A stretch of DNA of 64,000 nucleotides from Sphingobium algorifonticola (GCF_004005485.1 NZ_RZUL01000006.1:100964-164963), one strand, 5' to 3'. Positions 18,019 to 27,343 are shown, counted from the first letter of the stretch. Numbers and translations are program-made. The notes: generated by a model from the letters alone, not told the origin.

Positions 18019-20166
18019 ATGGACGTCGTGCGGATTGGCGGCAAGGTCCAGAACCTGGGCAAGAAGATCGGCAAGGGCGGGGAAGGGGATGTCTTTCTTC
18101 TCGCAGCCCAGCCCGATCGCGCCGTCAAGATCTACAAGGAGGCGCTCCGCGGGTCGCGCGAGGCGAAGGTCAGGGCCATGGTCGAGGGCAAGCTCGCTTC
18201 CGGCACCGACCTTGTGGCATTCCCCGACGCGACGGTCGACGCGGCCAAGGGCGGCTTCGTCGGCTTCGTGATGCGGCTGGTGAGCGGCTTCCAGCCGGTG
18301 CACGAACTCTACAGTCCCAAATCGCGCAAGCTCCATTTTCCCGACAAGGACTATCGCTTCCTGGTCCGGGCCGCGATCAACATCGCGCGAGCCGTCGGCA
18401 AGGTGCATCAGGCTGGCTGCGTCATCGGCGATTTCAACCATTCGGGTGTCCTGGTCGCCAAGGATGCGACGGTCGCGCTGATCGACGCGGATAGCTTCCA
18501 GTTCAGCCGCGAAGGACGGGTCTTCCCCTGCGCCGTGGGTGTGCCCGATTTCACGCCCCCCGAACTGCACAGCGTCAATCTCGCAACCGCAACCCGCACG
18601 CACGCGCACGATCATTTCGGTCTGGCCGTCGCGATCTTCCATCTGCTCGCGATGGGCAAGCATCCCTATGCGGGCCGGTTCGCCGGCGGTGATCTCACCA
18701 TGAGCGAGGCGATCGCCCAGAATCGCTTCGCCTTCTCCCAGATTCGGAAGGCAGAGACGCGCACTGTCCCGCCCCCGGGTGCCGTCAGCCTTAAGGACTT
18801 CCCCCTTCCTGTCGCCAGAGCTTTCGAAGCCGCCTTCGGTCTCGATCCGGCGTTGCGTCCGGACGCAGCGCAATGGATTCTCGTGCTCAAGGAACTCGAG
18901 GCCGGAATGAGCCGGTGTACGGCCGTCAAGAGCCATTATTATCCCTCGGCTGCCGGCAAGTGCCTGTGGTGCCGGCTTGCCGGGCAGTCGGGCGTCGACA
19001 TGTTTCCCGATCTCATCGGAGCTGCAGCGCCGGCGGCGGGCGGTCCGTTCGATCTCGACCGTCTTTGGGCTCAGATCAGCGCGATCAAGTTGCCTCGCCC
19101 TGAAGACCTCCTGCCGCGATGGACAGGCGATGTCGGCACCGGCAGCCCGGCAGTTGCCGAAGCAAAAAAGGCGGTGCTAGGCGGGCGCGCATTGGCGATA
19201 GCCGCCCTGATCGGCGCGCTGGCCGGGTTCTTCTATGCTTCCAACGCTGCGATCCTCTGGATCGGCATCGGCATATTCGGGCTGGTCAAGCTGTCAGGCG
19301 CGCGGATCGACGAAGGGCCTTTCAAGACGGCCTATTCCTCTGCGGATAAGCGCGCCCGCGATGCCGAACTTGCCTATCTGGCGCGCATCGGCCTGACCGA
19401 ATTGGCGCAGGTCCGCGAGGATCTCGAGCACTGGGTTGCGGACTATCGCCGTCTGGAGAGCGAGCTGACGCGAGAGCTCATGCTGCTCAAATCCTCGCGC
19501 GAGGCCCGGCAACGCGCTGCATTCCTCGATCGCTTTCCGCTGCGCCGGGCCAAGATTTCGGGCATCGGTCCAGCCAAGACCGCGACGCTTGCCTCTTATG
19601 GCATTGAGACTGCCGCCGACATTACTCGGCACGCGGTGATGGCGGTGCCCGGCTTTGGCGACGCGATGACGGCCAAGCTCCTCACCTGGCGCAGCGGCCA
19701 TGAAGCGAAGTTCTGCTACAATCCAGCCCCTGATGCATCGGACGTGCAGGCAGAGAATGCCGTGCGTTCCGCCCATGCGGCCAGGCGTGCGGATCTGCAG
19801 GCGAAGATCCGGTCAGGCGCGGCCGCGCTGCAGGCTGGCCCTCCGAGGTTGGCGGCGCGCGCGACAGGCGACGATCAGCCCCTGATATATGCGCTCGGTG
19901 AACGGGCAAGGGCAGCGCATGATCTGGAGCTCCTCGGTTTCAAGGTTCCCTTGAGGGCGCCGATCACGCTTGCGGTGAAGGTGCAGCCGGCTTCCCAGGC
20001 ATCGGCCGGTCGGCCAACTTCTTCACCTCAGGCCGCTGGTGGCGTTCCCTCCTGTCCACTCTGCAGCGCGCCCATGCGCCGGCGAACGGCGCGAAGGGGA
20101 CGCGGATCAGGACGGCAGTTCTGGGGATGCTCGCGCTATCCGGGATGCAGGGGAACACGGAATTGA
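18019..20166 (+). CDS. yegI: Serine/threonine kinase with TM, HhH and topoisomerase-type zinc ribbon (YegI-like)
   Basis: A 715-residue multidomain kinase. The N-terminal kinase domain has a glycine loop (GKKIGKGGEGDVF), the ATP Lys in RAVKIYK (residue 37), a catalytic loop written GDFNHSGVLV and the DFG equivalent as DADSF. A CxxC pair follows (GKCLWCRLAG), then one or two membrane segments (ALAIAALIGALAGFFYAS and ILWIGIGIFGLVKL) and a coiled-coil. Next come helix-hairpin-helix repeats (ISGIGPAKTATLASYGI, VPGFGDAMTAKLL) and a C4 zinc ribbon of the topoisomerase I type (CPLCSAPM...FWGCSRYPGC). The frame opens at 17968, but ATG 18019 directly after the phosphatase stop is preferred. The DNA-binding end suggests a link between signalling and DNA damage or invading DNA. 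Confidence 0.87.
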   Translation: MDVVRIGGKVQNLGKKIGKGGEGDVFLLAAQPDRAVKIYKEALRGSREAKVRAMVEGKLASGTDLVAFPDATVDAAKGGFVGFVMRLVSGFQPVHELYSPKSRKLHFPDKDYRFLVRAAINIARAVGKVHQAGCVIGDFNHSGVLVAKDATVALIDADSFQFSREGRVFPCAVGVPDFTPPELHSVNLATATRTHAHDHFGLAVAIFHLLAMGKHPYAGRFAGGDLTMSEAIAQNRFAFSQIRKAETRTVPPPGAVSLKDFPLPVARAFEAAFGLDPALRPDAAQWILVLKELEAGMSRCTAVKSHYYPSAAGKCLWCRLAGQSGVDMFPDLIGAAAPAAGGPFDLDRLWAQISAIKLPRPEDLLPRWTGDVGTGSPAVAEAKKAVLGGRALAIAALIGALAGFFYASNAAILWIGIGIFGLVKLSGARIDEGPFKTAYSSADKRARDAELAYLARIGLTELAQVREDLEHWVADYRRLESELTRELMLLKSSREARQRAAFLDRFPLRRAKISGIGPAKTATLASYGIETAADITRHAVMAVPGFGDAMTAKLLTWRSGHEAKFCYNPAPDASDVQAENAVRSAHAARRADLQAKIRSGAAALQAGPPRLAARATGDDQPLIYALGERARAAHDLELLGFKVPLRAPITLAVKVQPASQASAGRPTSSPQAAGGVPSCPLCSAPMRRRTARRGRGSGRQFWGCSRYPGCRGTRN

Positions 20167-20224
20167 GGCGGCATGGGCCCGCTAGTTGGCGACATGAGCA
20201 GCGACAGGCGCGACCCTGGGCCGC

Positions 20225-21247
20225 TTAGCCGGCGTCTGGCATCGTGTCGGGCGTGAAGGGAACCGAAATGCCCCATTCCCCGGCTGCATCCTGCCAGAAG
20301 ATGATCCCGCCGTCGCGAAAGGCACGGCGGGCAACGGCGATGAGCGGCGCCATCATGTCTTCGTCGGCCGTCCAGTCCTCTGCCCGGTCCCACAGATCAC
20401 GGCAGGCGACATGGAGCTCATCAATCAGCGCCCCGAAGCCTCCCGTATCGACGGCATCACGCGCAGCGGCGAACGCCGCCCAGCAGAGGCCATCGGCGTC
20501 CATGCCGCCGAGCAGATAGGCTGCGGCCTTGAGCGGCTGGCACAGCTCGCTGCCGGCCTCGCCTATCACCCTGTAATCGTCGCCATGCAGGCGGTAGGAC
20601 TTGATATGCTCGCGGGCTCTTTCGCGTGCGCCAATCGCCACGGCTGCGACCGTTTCCGCGTGCTGGCTGTTTTGCATTGGCGCAAAGCGAGCCGTCAGGC
20701 GGCAAACGGCATATTCGCTCCAGCAGATCTCGGCGATCTGGAAAAGCACAGCGCGCTCGGAATCGGCAATCCTGGCTCCCAGGCGCGCATCGGGGACCAG
20801 CGCCTCGAGGCGGGCATTGACTTCGACATGCCCGCACTCATGGGCGATGATACCGATGGACGTCTTGCGATCATCCTCGGTCACGGCGTCGCCGGCAATG
20901 AGCGGTACCAGCATCTCGGCGCTGAAAACGAGATGGGTCTTTACGATCCCGTCCCGCAGAACCTGGCAGGACTTGGCGACCCCCTGCATTTCTTCCGTGT
21001 CCGTGCGATCGAGTGGTCTGAGGCCCTCCATGCCCTGATCGGCCTCGGCCAGCGCCGCGTCATAGTCGATCGCTATCGTGACGCCCTCGAGTGTCGAAAG
21101 GTCGATGAAGCTGCCCAGGGACATAATGCATTCGCCGACGACCTTGCCAAGCTCGGCACCAGCTTCCTGATTAGTGAAGCCTTTGACGGTGACGGGCACT
21201 GTCGGCGCGGTGGTTGGCGGCAGGTTGTCCCAGTCGATTTCGTCCAT
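20225..21247 (-). CDS. HExxH putative zinc metalloprotein
   Basis: A 340-residue protein of unrecognised family. The clear feature is IGIIAHECGHVEVNARLE, an HExxH zinc motif at residues 136-140 followed by a possible third ligand. The surrounding helix pattern resembles gluzincin/minigluzincin proteases. The frame is open to 21520, but AGGAGG lies 8 nt before the ATG at 21247, which settles the start. No signal peptide or membrane segment is visible. The gene is last in a minus-strand run (TPR protein, nuclease-NACHT ATPase, two-TM protein, this gene) and converges with the vWA/PP2C/kinase triad. It may be the effector or processing protease of that system; this is inference from context. Confidence 0.75.
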   Translation of the reverse strand: MDEIDWDNLPPTTAPTVPVTVKGFTNQEAGAELGKVVGECIMSLGSFIDLSTLEGVTIAIDYDAALAEADQGMEGLRPLDRTDTEEMQGVAKSCQVLRDGIVKTHLVFSAEMLVPLIAGDAVTEDDRKTSIGIIAHECGHVEVNARLEALVPDARLGARIADSERAVLFQIAEICWSEYAVCRLTARFAPMQNSQHAETVAAVAIGARERAREHIKSYRLHGDDYRVIGEAGSELCQPLKAAAYLLGGMDADGLCWAAFAAARDAVDTGGFGALIDELHVACRDLWDRAEDWTADEDMMAPLIAVARRAFRDGGIIFWQDAAGEWGISVPFTPDTMPDAG

Positions 21248-21347
21248 TTGGCGTGCCTCCTGTCTCACGGCAGAGAGGCGCTCGCACAGACCTGGCGCAT
21301 ATGGGGAGGGACCTGAACTTATCCAATCGCGCGACCGGTCGGGGACG

Positions 21348-21851
21348 CTATTCCAGCTTGTCGAGAAGAATGTGAGGATAGGCTCGATGGAACCGGGCGG
21401 CCCAGCGATCATATGGCCAGGGGATCGTGGTTTCATCGAACCAGGCCAGACGTTCGCCATCAACGTCGTAGAGGCTGACACTGTCAGAGTCGCCTCGCAG
21501 ATCGACGCGAATCCTTGCAATGCGCGAGGGATGAATACGTCCGGTGTTTCCCTCGCTACGAAGGGTTCGGTCCTGCCACCACAACAGATCGCCGGTAAGC
21601 GAATCGATCCGGCAGCCTCGGTTCGGGTTCACGACCAGCAGGCCGAGCGCCATCGCCAGCGCGCTCCATCCTATGATCCCGGCGATGGGAACCAGCCAAG
21701 ACGCGCAGTTTCCGCCTTCATCGCAGTTTTTGAGGGGATCGACCGTATGGGCCGTGAGAATGAACATCGCGCCGACGAGCAGCATCGCCCAAACCCACAG
21801 ATCCCTTCGCGCCGAGCGCTGATGATCGAAGGAGGTTGGGGAAGGCGGCAT
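21348..21851 (-). CDS. Two-TM membrane protein, unknown function
   Basis: A 167-residue protein that I do not recognise. Two hydrophobic helices are clear: VWAMLLVGAMFILTAHTV and WLVPIAGIIGWSALAMALGLLVV. The loop between them holds two cysteines (CDEGGNC). The C-terminal 85 residues look like a small beta-rich PH-like domain (RIDSLTGDLLWWQD, ARIRVDLRGDSDSVSLYDVDGERLAWFDE). It lies between the NACHT gene (82 nt upstream) and the HExxH gene (100 nt downstream), all on the same strand. If the group is a defence operon, this would be the membrane-associated component. Frames on the opposite strand here are less protein-like. Confidence 0.72.
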   Translation of the reverse strand: MPPSPTSFDHQRSARRDLWVWAMLLVGAMFILTAHTVDPLKNCDEGGNCASWLVPIAGIIGWSALAMALGLLVVNPNRGCRIDSLTGDLLWWQDRTLRSEGNTGRIHPSRIARIRVDLRGDSDSVSLYDVDGERLAWFDETTIPWPYDRWAARFHRAYPHILLDKLE

Positions 21852-21933
21852 TACATCTGCCTACCATCTCCAGGTTGACGTTTCGTGCAGAAGGCCCTGT
21901 CTTGCGCTTGGATCGGGATCTTCTGGCTGCTCT

Positions 21934-24447
21934 TCAGCGCGGGCCTCTCGTGCGAATGCCGAGCTTCGGTCTTGGCGCGCGCTCGGCTGCCGGGGTATCG
22001 AGAACCGGCGCTGTCTGCCGGTGGACGATCTCGACCGGCGCGAAAGCATTCCTCACCTTGGGATCGTTGAAGAAGGGCCGGATGGCATCGATGTCGCGCT
22101 CGTGGACGGGCGGCTGGCGGCTCGCCAGGGCTACGTAGAGGGCTTGGACCGGCAGGGAGATCGTCTGCTCGGGCTCTTCGATATCACTGTCGAACCCGTC
22201 GGGCATGACGCCCATCGCATCGCTGTGCATGCGCATGAGATCGATCGTCAGCGTCAGGACGTCGCTCTCGTTGCGATCGATGCGCCAGCTGCGCAAGAGG
22301 CTCCAGAACAGATAATCCTCGTTGTAGCGGACGATCTGCCGTTCGGATTTCTTCGCCGCGGCATCGCCTACAAGCGCCTTGAGTTGCTGAACCGGGATGA
22401 GCGCGGAAATGGCGAGCGCGAGCGTGTTGTCCTGTCCGCGCCGGCCGTGAAACAGGGTCCGTGCGAGGGCGTATAATATGGCCGCCTGCACTTCCCGGTC
22501 AGCGTTCCTTGCGTCGATCAGCATATCGGCGAGAGCCGCGAAAGTATTACGTCCGCGATGCGCAAAATCCCGGCCGCCATTGCGTAAGAAGAATGCGAGC
22601 CAGACCAGGAACGGGGCGTCGGGGACGGCCGGCAACGCGCCGTCGAGCGACTTTGCGAGCTGAATGAAAAGATCGAACCCCGCAAGCGACACGCGCGCCG
22701 CGCGCGCATCGGATAACGCGTCAAACCATTTGAGCGCGCGCTCGCGCCTCTCGCGACTGATATTGGCGCCGGCGACGACGAACTCGATAACCTCCGGGGT
22801 TAGGGCGGTGGTCACGGTCTGGAGCCATCCCGCCCCGTAGCTTCCGCGCTGCAGGAGATCGGTCTCGATAAGATGCTCGGCTGCGAGGAACTCCTGAATC
22901 GAGCGATGGAAGTAAATCGTCTGCTGGCCTTTCTCGATCAGACATCCCTGGATCAGTTCGCGCCGCATCTCCTCCTTCTGGAGCGAATGGCTGATGTCGC
23001 GCGCGGCCTCATCGCACAGCGACTGGGGGATATCGCCGAGCGTCGTGGTCGAGGCGCCGCCGCGCTCCCAAAGCCACCATGCGAGGCTGGCGTTAAAGCG
23101 GCGACGGATGTCGATCGGGAAATCCTTGTCGCGGCCGCGCTTGTCGAGTTCGCGTAGCAGCAGATAGTGGACGAAGCTGTCGAACAGTTCGTAAACCGAC
23201 ATATCCGGCCGCAACTGATCGGGATGGACCGCGATTTCGCATAGCATCTGGGCATGGACAGGGCGTTCGAGCAGCCGGTCGAAGCGTCCCGAAATGAGTT
23301 CGGAGACACGCTGCTCGACCCATTGCGGACTCGTCGCTGGTCCTTCCTTCTCTTCCGCCGCCCGGATCGGGAAGTAACGCTCGACATAGGAGCGGGCTTC
23401 GTCGGGCGTGAAACCGCGGATCTCGACATGACGATAGGCACGTCGGCCCGGCTTCTGAATCGGCCGTCCGGCCGGCGTGACCTGGATGCCCTCGATGACC
23501 GCCCTGAATTCGACATCGTCATGGAAGGCCGTATCTCGGCCGAGCACGAGGATGCGGGCATCGCCTTCGTCGAGCTTCATGAGCTCGCCCAGGACGGTCT
23601 GGAATTTGGACGGGGTAAGGCCGTGCTTCATCTCGTCGAAGCCGTCATAGATGACGAGAAACCGGCCGTTGCGGTTGAGCGCCGAGAACGTGTCGAAATG
23701 ATAGCCGGGCACGCGGTGCTGGCTGGCGAGCACCTTGCCGAGCAATCCTTCAAGCGACTGTTCGTCCGCGATTTCGCCGAGGCGAACAAGGATGGGAACA
23801 CGCGCCGTGGGATCCTCGAGCGCCCGAGTTGCCATGGTCGCCGCGAGATGGTTGGCGAAGGTCGATTTGCCTTTGCCATAAGGCCCAAGCACGAACAGGG
23901 GAGGGGCATCGGCCTCTTCCAACCAGCTCGTGACACAGGCTTCCAGATCCTCGCCATCCGCTGTTTCGGGCCGAACATAATATTCAGGGAGCCGGCTGCG
24001 CGCATGGGCGGCAGCAAGTTCATTGAGATAGGGGTCGAGCCGGAGCAGTCGGCGCTGCAGCTCGGCAAAGGTCATAGCCTGGAGACCGCGCTGGCTTTGG
24101 GCGGCCTTGCGGCCTTCAGGCGTTATGGGGCCTCTCGATATGAGCCAGGCCTGATCGATCGTACCGTTCATGATCAGCGGGCCGTAATCATAGGCAAACT
24201 GCGAACATTCGCCGAGCTTCAGGCTACCCGAATAGGCCTTGGTTTCGAAGGCGTAGCGCTGCTCGCCGGCCATCTCGTCACGGAGCCACACCGCAGCGAC
24301 ATCGGCGTTCTTGTGTCCGAGCTGGACTTCGGTCTCGGCATTGGTGAAGCCTGCAGCGCGCAGCACCTGGGCGACCGTGTCCCGAAACCCGTTGCCCTGC
24401 TCGGTCGTGCTCATGCCCGTCTGGCCGCCGCTCACAGTTGCCACCAT
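21934..24447 (-). CDS. Nuclease-like domain fused to NACHT-type STAND ATPase
   Basis: An 837-residue protein. Residues ~20-85 look like a PD-(D/E)XK nuclease domain: FRDTVAQVLRAAGF, HKNADVAAVW (D49), then RYAFETKAY with E68-x-K70. The NTPase follows, with Walker A GPYGKGKS (188-195), Walker B FLVIYDGFDEM (263-273) and the late NACHT signature IYFHRSIQEFLAAEHL. The remaining 300 residues are helical repeats, probably the sensor. Bacterial NACHT proteins are known anti-phage sensors (bNACHT) in which ligand binding activates a fused or linked effector. The start overlaps the upstream TPR gene by 16 nt; an alternative ATG is at 24414. No phage-related evidence is present beyond the architecture. 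Confidence 0.85.
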   Translation of the reverse strand: MVATVSGGQTGMSTTEQGNGFRDTVAQVLRAAGFTNAETEVQLGHKNADVAAVWLRDEMAGEQRYAFETKAYSGSLKLGECSQFAYDYGPLIMNGTIDQAWLISRGPITPEGRKAAQSQRGLQAMTFAELQRRLLRLDPYLNELAAAHARSRLPEYYVRPETADGEDLEACVTSWLEEADAPPLFVLGPYGKGKSTFANHLAATMATRALEDPTARVPILVRLGEIADEQSLEGLLGKVLASQHRVPGYHFDTFSALNRNGRFLVIYDGFDEMKHGLTPSKFQTVLGELMKLDEGDARILVLGRDTAFHDDVEFRAVIEGIQVTPAGRPIQKPGRRAYRHVEIRGFTPDEARSYVERYFPIRAAEEKEGPATSPQWVEQRVSELISGRFDRLLERPVHAQMLCEIAVHPDQLRPDMSVYELFDSFVHYLLLRELDKRGRDKDFPIDIRRRFNASLAWWLWERGGASTTTLGDIPQSLCDEAARDISHSLQKEEMRRELIQGCLIEKGQQTIYFHRSIQEFLAAEHLIETDLLQRGSYGAGWLQTVTTALTPEVIEFVVAGANISRERRERALKWFDALSDARAARVSLAGFDLFIQLAKSLDGALPAVPDAPFLVWLAFFLRNGGRDFAHRGRNTFAALADMLIDARNADREVQAAILYALARTLFHGRRGQDNTLALAISALIPVQQLKALVGDAAAKKSERQIVRYNEDYLFWSLLRSWRIDRNESDVLTLTIDLMRMHSDAMGVMPDGFDSDIEEPEQTISLPVQALYVALASRQPPVHERDIDAIRPFFNDPKVRNAFAPVEIVHRQTAPVLDTPAAERAPRPKLGIRTRGPR

Positions 24448-25427
24448 GGATAGACCGTACGTTCATCGCGGGTCGATCTCCTCGTGATGATCTCATCGGA
24501 AAGCGTGTCATCCATCGCGCCGAGCAATTTCTCCTGGTGGTTGAGGATGTCACTCCGGGCCTGGAAATCGAATTCCCAGTTCAGCCGTTCGCAGCAATCC
24601 AGGATGCCGGCACGCTCGGCCATGACCCTGGGATGATGATAGAGCCAATGGAGGAAGGCGAGGCCATCGCAGGTGTCGCTCCATAGTTTCGCGCCGTCCT
24701 CCACATAATGGCGCGCGACTTCGCGTTCGGCGAAGTTCGACCCATGCCATATCGCGAGAGGCTTTGGATCGGGATGACCGCAGAGCATTTCGGCGATGTA
24801 GAGGTTGGCCACAAAGGCCCGCCGTAGCTGCGTCGCGGCATCCCGGAATCGGTTCTCCCGGAAATAGAGCAGCCCCAGATCATAGGCGCAAGGCGGATAG
24901 CGATCGGCCCAGGCTTCCAGAAGAAAGCGCGCCTTAACGGGTTCGCGAACGCGCAGATACTGTGAACCCAGCAGGAAACGGATCCCGCGTCCATCGTCCG
25001 GATCGAGCGCCATCATGCGCTCCATCAGGCGAATGGCCGATCTGCGCTTTTTGCGCTGCAGTTCCGTCAGGGCGGCTTCGTGGAGCGCGCGCAGGAACGG
25101 CCTGTTCCTATAGTCCTGCCAGGGAAGCGGTCCCGCAAAGTCCGACGGCATCGCCGCTTCGCCGACGGCAATTGCGCGCATGAACGCGGATAGGGCGGGA
25201 CCCGTCCGACCGGCCTCGGCCAGAGCTTGGCCGAGGTGGAGATGTCCGTCGATGAAGTCGGGATGACGCGCGACGATCGCTTTGAGATCGCCCACATATT
25301 GCGCCGGCGACAGGTTGCCCTCGGAATAGCGGTCGAGCAGTTCCTCCAGTTCGCCATCAGCCTCGTCCAGGGCTTCGTCGCCAATCAAACGCCCGTCGCC
25401 GTCGATAACGTGAAAACCGATTCCCAT
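24432..25427 (-). CDS. TPR-like protein upstream of the NACHT gene
   Basis: A 331-residue, mostly helical protein without signal peptide. TPR-like pairs of helices are visible: PDFIDGHLHLGQALAEAGRTGPALSAFMRAI, then SAIRLMERMMALDPDDGRGIRFLLGSQYLR, then CAYDLGLLYFRENRFRDAATQLRRAF. The C-terminal part (ARHYVEDGAKLWSDTCDGLAFLHWLYHH) resembles proteins annotated only as tetratricopeptide proteins. The start at 25427 (MGIGFHVID) is more natural than the extension to 25445. The stop overlaps the NACHT start by 16 nt, so the two are coupled and probably interact. Its role could be target recognition or regulation of the ATPase. Confidence 0.78.
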   Translation of the reverse strand: MGIGFHVIDGDGRLIGDEALDEADGELEELLDRYSEGNLSPAQYVGDLKAIVARHPDFIDGHLHLGQALAEAGRTGPALSAFMRAIAVGEAAMPSDFAGPLPWQDYRNRPFLRALHEAALTELQRKKRRSAIRLMERMMALDPDDGRGIRFLLGSQYLRVREPVKARFLLEAWADRYPPCAYDLGLLYFRENRFRDAATQLRRAFVANLYIAEMLCGHPDPKPLAIWHGSNFAEREVARHYVEDGAKLWSDTCDGLAFLHWLYHHPRVMAERAGILDCCERLNWEFDFQARSDILNHQEKLLGAMDDTLSDEIITRRSTRDERTVYPWWQL

Positions 25428-25634
25428 GCCGCTCCAACATCTCAAAGCATCTGCATATCAGGGCGTCGGCGTTCGCGCACCCGGGGAGCTTCGTCGGCGC
25501 GTCGCCGCGCTGATTGCCGGATAGACTATCGCGCAGAGGGGATCGTTATGATGATGCCGGCGCCGCTGATCGGAGCAGAATAGCAGCATCGCGCATAAGA
25601 GATGGCTTGCCGTGCACGAAGCACTGCGCCCCTT

Positions 25635-26042
25635 TCAGACGGCCTGGCGCAGCGGCGCGGGCTTCTTGCCGTCCGGCAGCGTCCGGCGCAAATGCGCATG
25701 GACCATGTCCAAAGCGAAGGGCTTGCCGATGAAGGTCGCGCGATCGGGCATGTCGCCGGGCTCGGGCGTCATGCGTCCGCTGGCGATCACGATCTCGATA
25801 TGCGGCCAATGGGTGTCAACATGACGGGCGAGCGCAAAACCGTTCGTCGATCCCGGCATCTCGACATCGGAAAAGAGCAGCACGACGGAATCGTGATGCG
25901 TCTCAAGAAGCGCGATCGCCTCATCGCCGCTTTTGGCCTCATGACAGCGAAATCCGGCTTCCTCCAGTATCTCGCGGGCAAGCATCAGGATCAGGGCGTC
26001 ATCATCCACGACGAGGGCAAAAGGAACTGTCGATCTCTCCAT
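25635..26042 (-). CDS. Single-domain response regulator
   Basis: A 135-residue receiver domain without output domain. Key residues are in place: acidic pocket VVDDDALI (13-15), phosphorylatable D59 in LLFSDVEMPG, the Ser/Thr switch in VIASG and the Lys in FIGKPF. It should accept phosphate from a histidine kinase and act by protein-protein contact, as many single-domain regulators do in sphingomonad general stress and motility circuits. Possible partners in this window are the hybrid kinase at 12.4-14.9 kb or chromosomal kinases. No neighbouring kinase is in the same operon. Confidence 0.88.
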   Translation of the reverse strand: MERSTVPFALVVDDDALILMLAREILEEAGFRCHEAKSGDEAIALLETHHDSVVLLFSDVEMPGSTNGFALARHVDTHWPHIEIVIASGRMTPEPGDMPDRATFIGKPFALDMVHAHLRRTLPDGKKPAPLRQAV

Positions 26043-26196
26043 GCGGCCTTAACTGGCTCGCATCCCTTTGGTTTCGGCGTCCAGGCAAAGCCAGGGTACG
26101 GCTTGTCGCAATTCGATAGAGGCAGGCCTGTGTTGGCCACGGCTTCAGGAGTAAAGACCGTGGTCGGATGCTGCCGCTCTGTCTTATGGGGACGCC

Positions 26197-26559
26197 ATGG
26201 CCAAGCCACTGCCCCGACCCCTTCAGATCATAGCCGTCGAGCGAACCTGCCTCACGCTGCGTTCGGGAAACCGCAGCCGGGTCGAACCCTGGCGTGCAAT
26301 CAGCCTAGTGCTGCTGGCGCAGGTCGAGTGGGGCGAAGGCACAGCGCTTGCAGCGGCCATCACCTTCGATACTGGCGCAAAGACCCAAACCGCCGTCCTT
26401 ACCGAGGTTCATCCTGAATGGACGGTCTTCATGGTCACCGCGCAGTCGACCTTGCCCGGCTTCGTGCGCCGGCAGGATTGGGAGCGCCGTATCGCCAAAG
26501 CATCGCACGGCGTCGTCGTCTATGAGCGCGACGCCTATCCGTCCCTCTCGCTGAACTAA
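26197..26559 (+). CDS. Hypothetical protein, 120 residues
   Basis: I do not recognise this protein. It starts with a basic segment (MAKPLPRPLQIIAVERTCLTLRSGNRSRVEPW) and continues with alternating hydrophobic strands (AISLVLLAQVEW, ALAAAITFDTGAK, TVFMVTAQSTLPGF), so a small soluble beta/alpha fold is likely. There are no cysteines that would suggest metal binding. It is divergent from the response regulator gene with 154 nt between. Codon use looks typical of the plasmid, and the frame on the opposite strand has no better candidate. Confidence 0.55.
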   Translation: MAKPLPRPLQIIAVERTCLTLRSGNRSRVEPWRAISLVLLAQVEWGEGTALAAAITFDTGAKTQTAVLTEVHPEWTVFMVTAQSTLPGFVRRQDWERRIAKASHGVVVYERDAYPSLSLN

Positions 26560-26649
26560 GGGGCCGCGTCAGCGCTGCAACCGTTCGCTCTGAAGGTTCT
26601 CCTCGCCTTGCGGCCTTTTAGGCATCGTCATGATGGCTGTTTCCCCGCA

Positions 26650-26674
26650 GGAACGCGGGAGGGCCGGATTCGTT
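26650..26674 (+). promoter_or_regulatory. Consensus EcfG promoter upstream of the hemerythrin gene
   Basis: GGAAC (26650-26654), a 16-nt spacer and CGTT (26671-26674) match the EcfG consensus fully. It lies 60 nt before the hemerythrin-domain start at 26735. This is the best of the four candidate stress promoters in the window. Confidence 0.7.
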
Positions 26675-26734
26675 ATGCGACGATACGGTAGCGCAACAGC
26701 CTCGCGCTCCCAAAAACAGGCAGGAGGAACCATC

Positions 26735-27343
26735 ATGCCGCGCCAGGCCAGCCCGACCAAGCAGCGAGAAGCGAAAGCCGCGTCTGTCGCGCGCGCCAAA
26801 TCGATTGCCCCCGATGTCCCGGCCCGGATCGGGTCGACACCAGCGACCAAATTTCGCGGCAATCCGGCTATCTTCGGTCGGCTGGTCGAGGACCATGACA
26901 AGCATCGCGCCCTGCTCGCCATGATCGATGCAACCGGGCCGAAAGACCCCGAACGCAAGACGCTGTTCGAGGAATTCGTTCGCGACGTGCATGGCCATGC
27001 GGCGGCTGAGGAGCAGGCGCTCTGGTCGACCGTCATGCGCAATCCCGATACGACGGAATTCGCGCGGCATGCGGTCGGCGATCATCACAAGCTCGACAAG
27101 CTGATGGCGGATGCAGCCGCGCGCGACATGACTGCGCCAGGTTGGCTACGCCATTTCGCGGCGCTCAAGGAGGAATATCTCGACCACATCCTCGAGGAAG
27201 AAACCGAGCAGTTCGTGGAAGCGGAGAAAGTGCTGACCCCCAAGGATCAGACTTATATGCGCCAAGTGTTCAATCGTCGCAAAAAGGCGGAAAAAGCCTC
27301 GGCCGAGATCGAGAAGAAAATCGCGCTGTCGCCGATCGCCTGA
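26735..27343 (+). CDS. Hemerythrin HHE-domain protein
   Basis: A 202-residue protein with a basic, disordered N-terminus (~45 residues) and a hemerythrin/HHE four-helix domain. Likely di-iron ligands are in LVEDHDKHRALL, VRDVHGHAAAEEQALW, GDHHKLDKLM and YLDHILEEETEQF. AGGAGG lies 7 nt before ATG 26735; the frame extension to 26630 would run over the promoter element and is rejected. HHE proteins bind oxygen, nitric oxide or iron and are often stress-induced. The consensus EcfG promoter just upstream supports control by the general stress response. It is convergent with the subtilase gene. Confidence 0.85.
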   Translation: MPRQASPTKQREAKAASVARAKSIAPDVPARIGSTPATKFRGNPAIFGRLVEDHDKHRALLAMIDATGPKDPERKTLFEEFVRDVHGHAAAEEQALWSTVMRNPDTTEFARHAVGDHHKLDKLMADAAARDMTAPGWLRHFAALKEEYLDHILEEETEQFVEAEKVLTPKDQTYMRQVFNRRKKAEKASAEIEKKIALSPIA

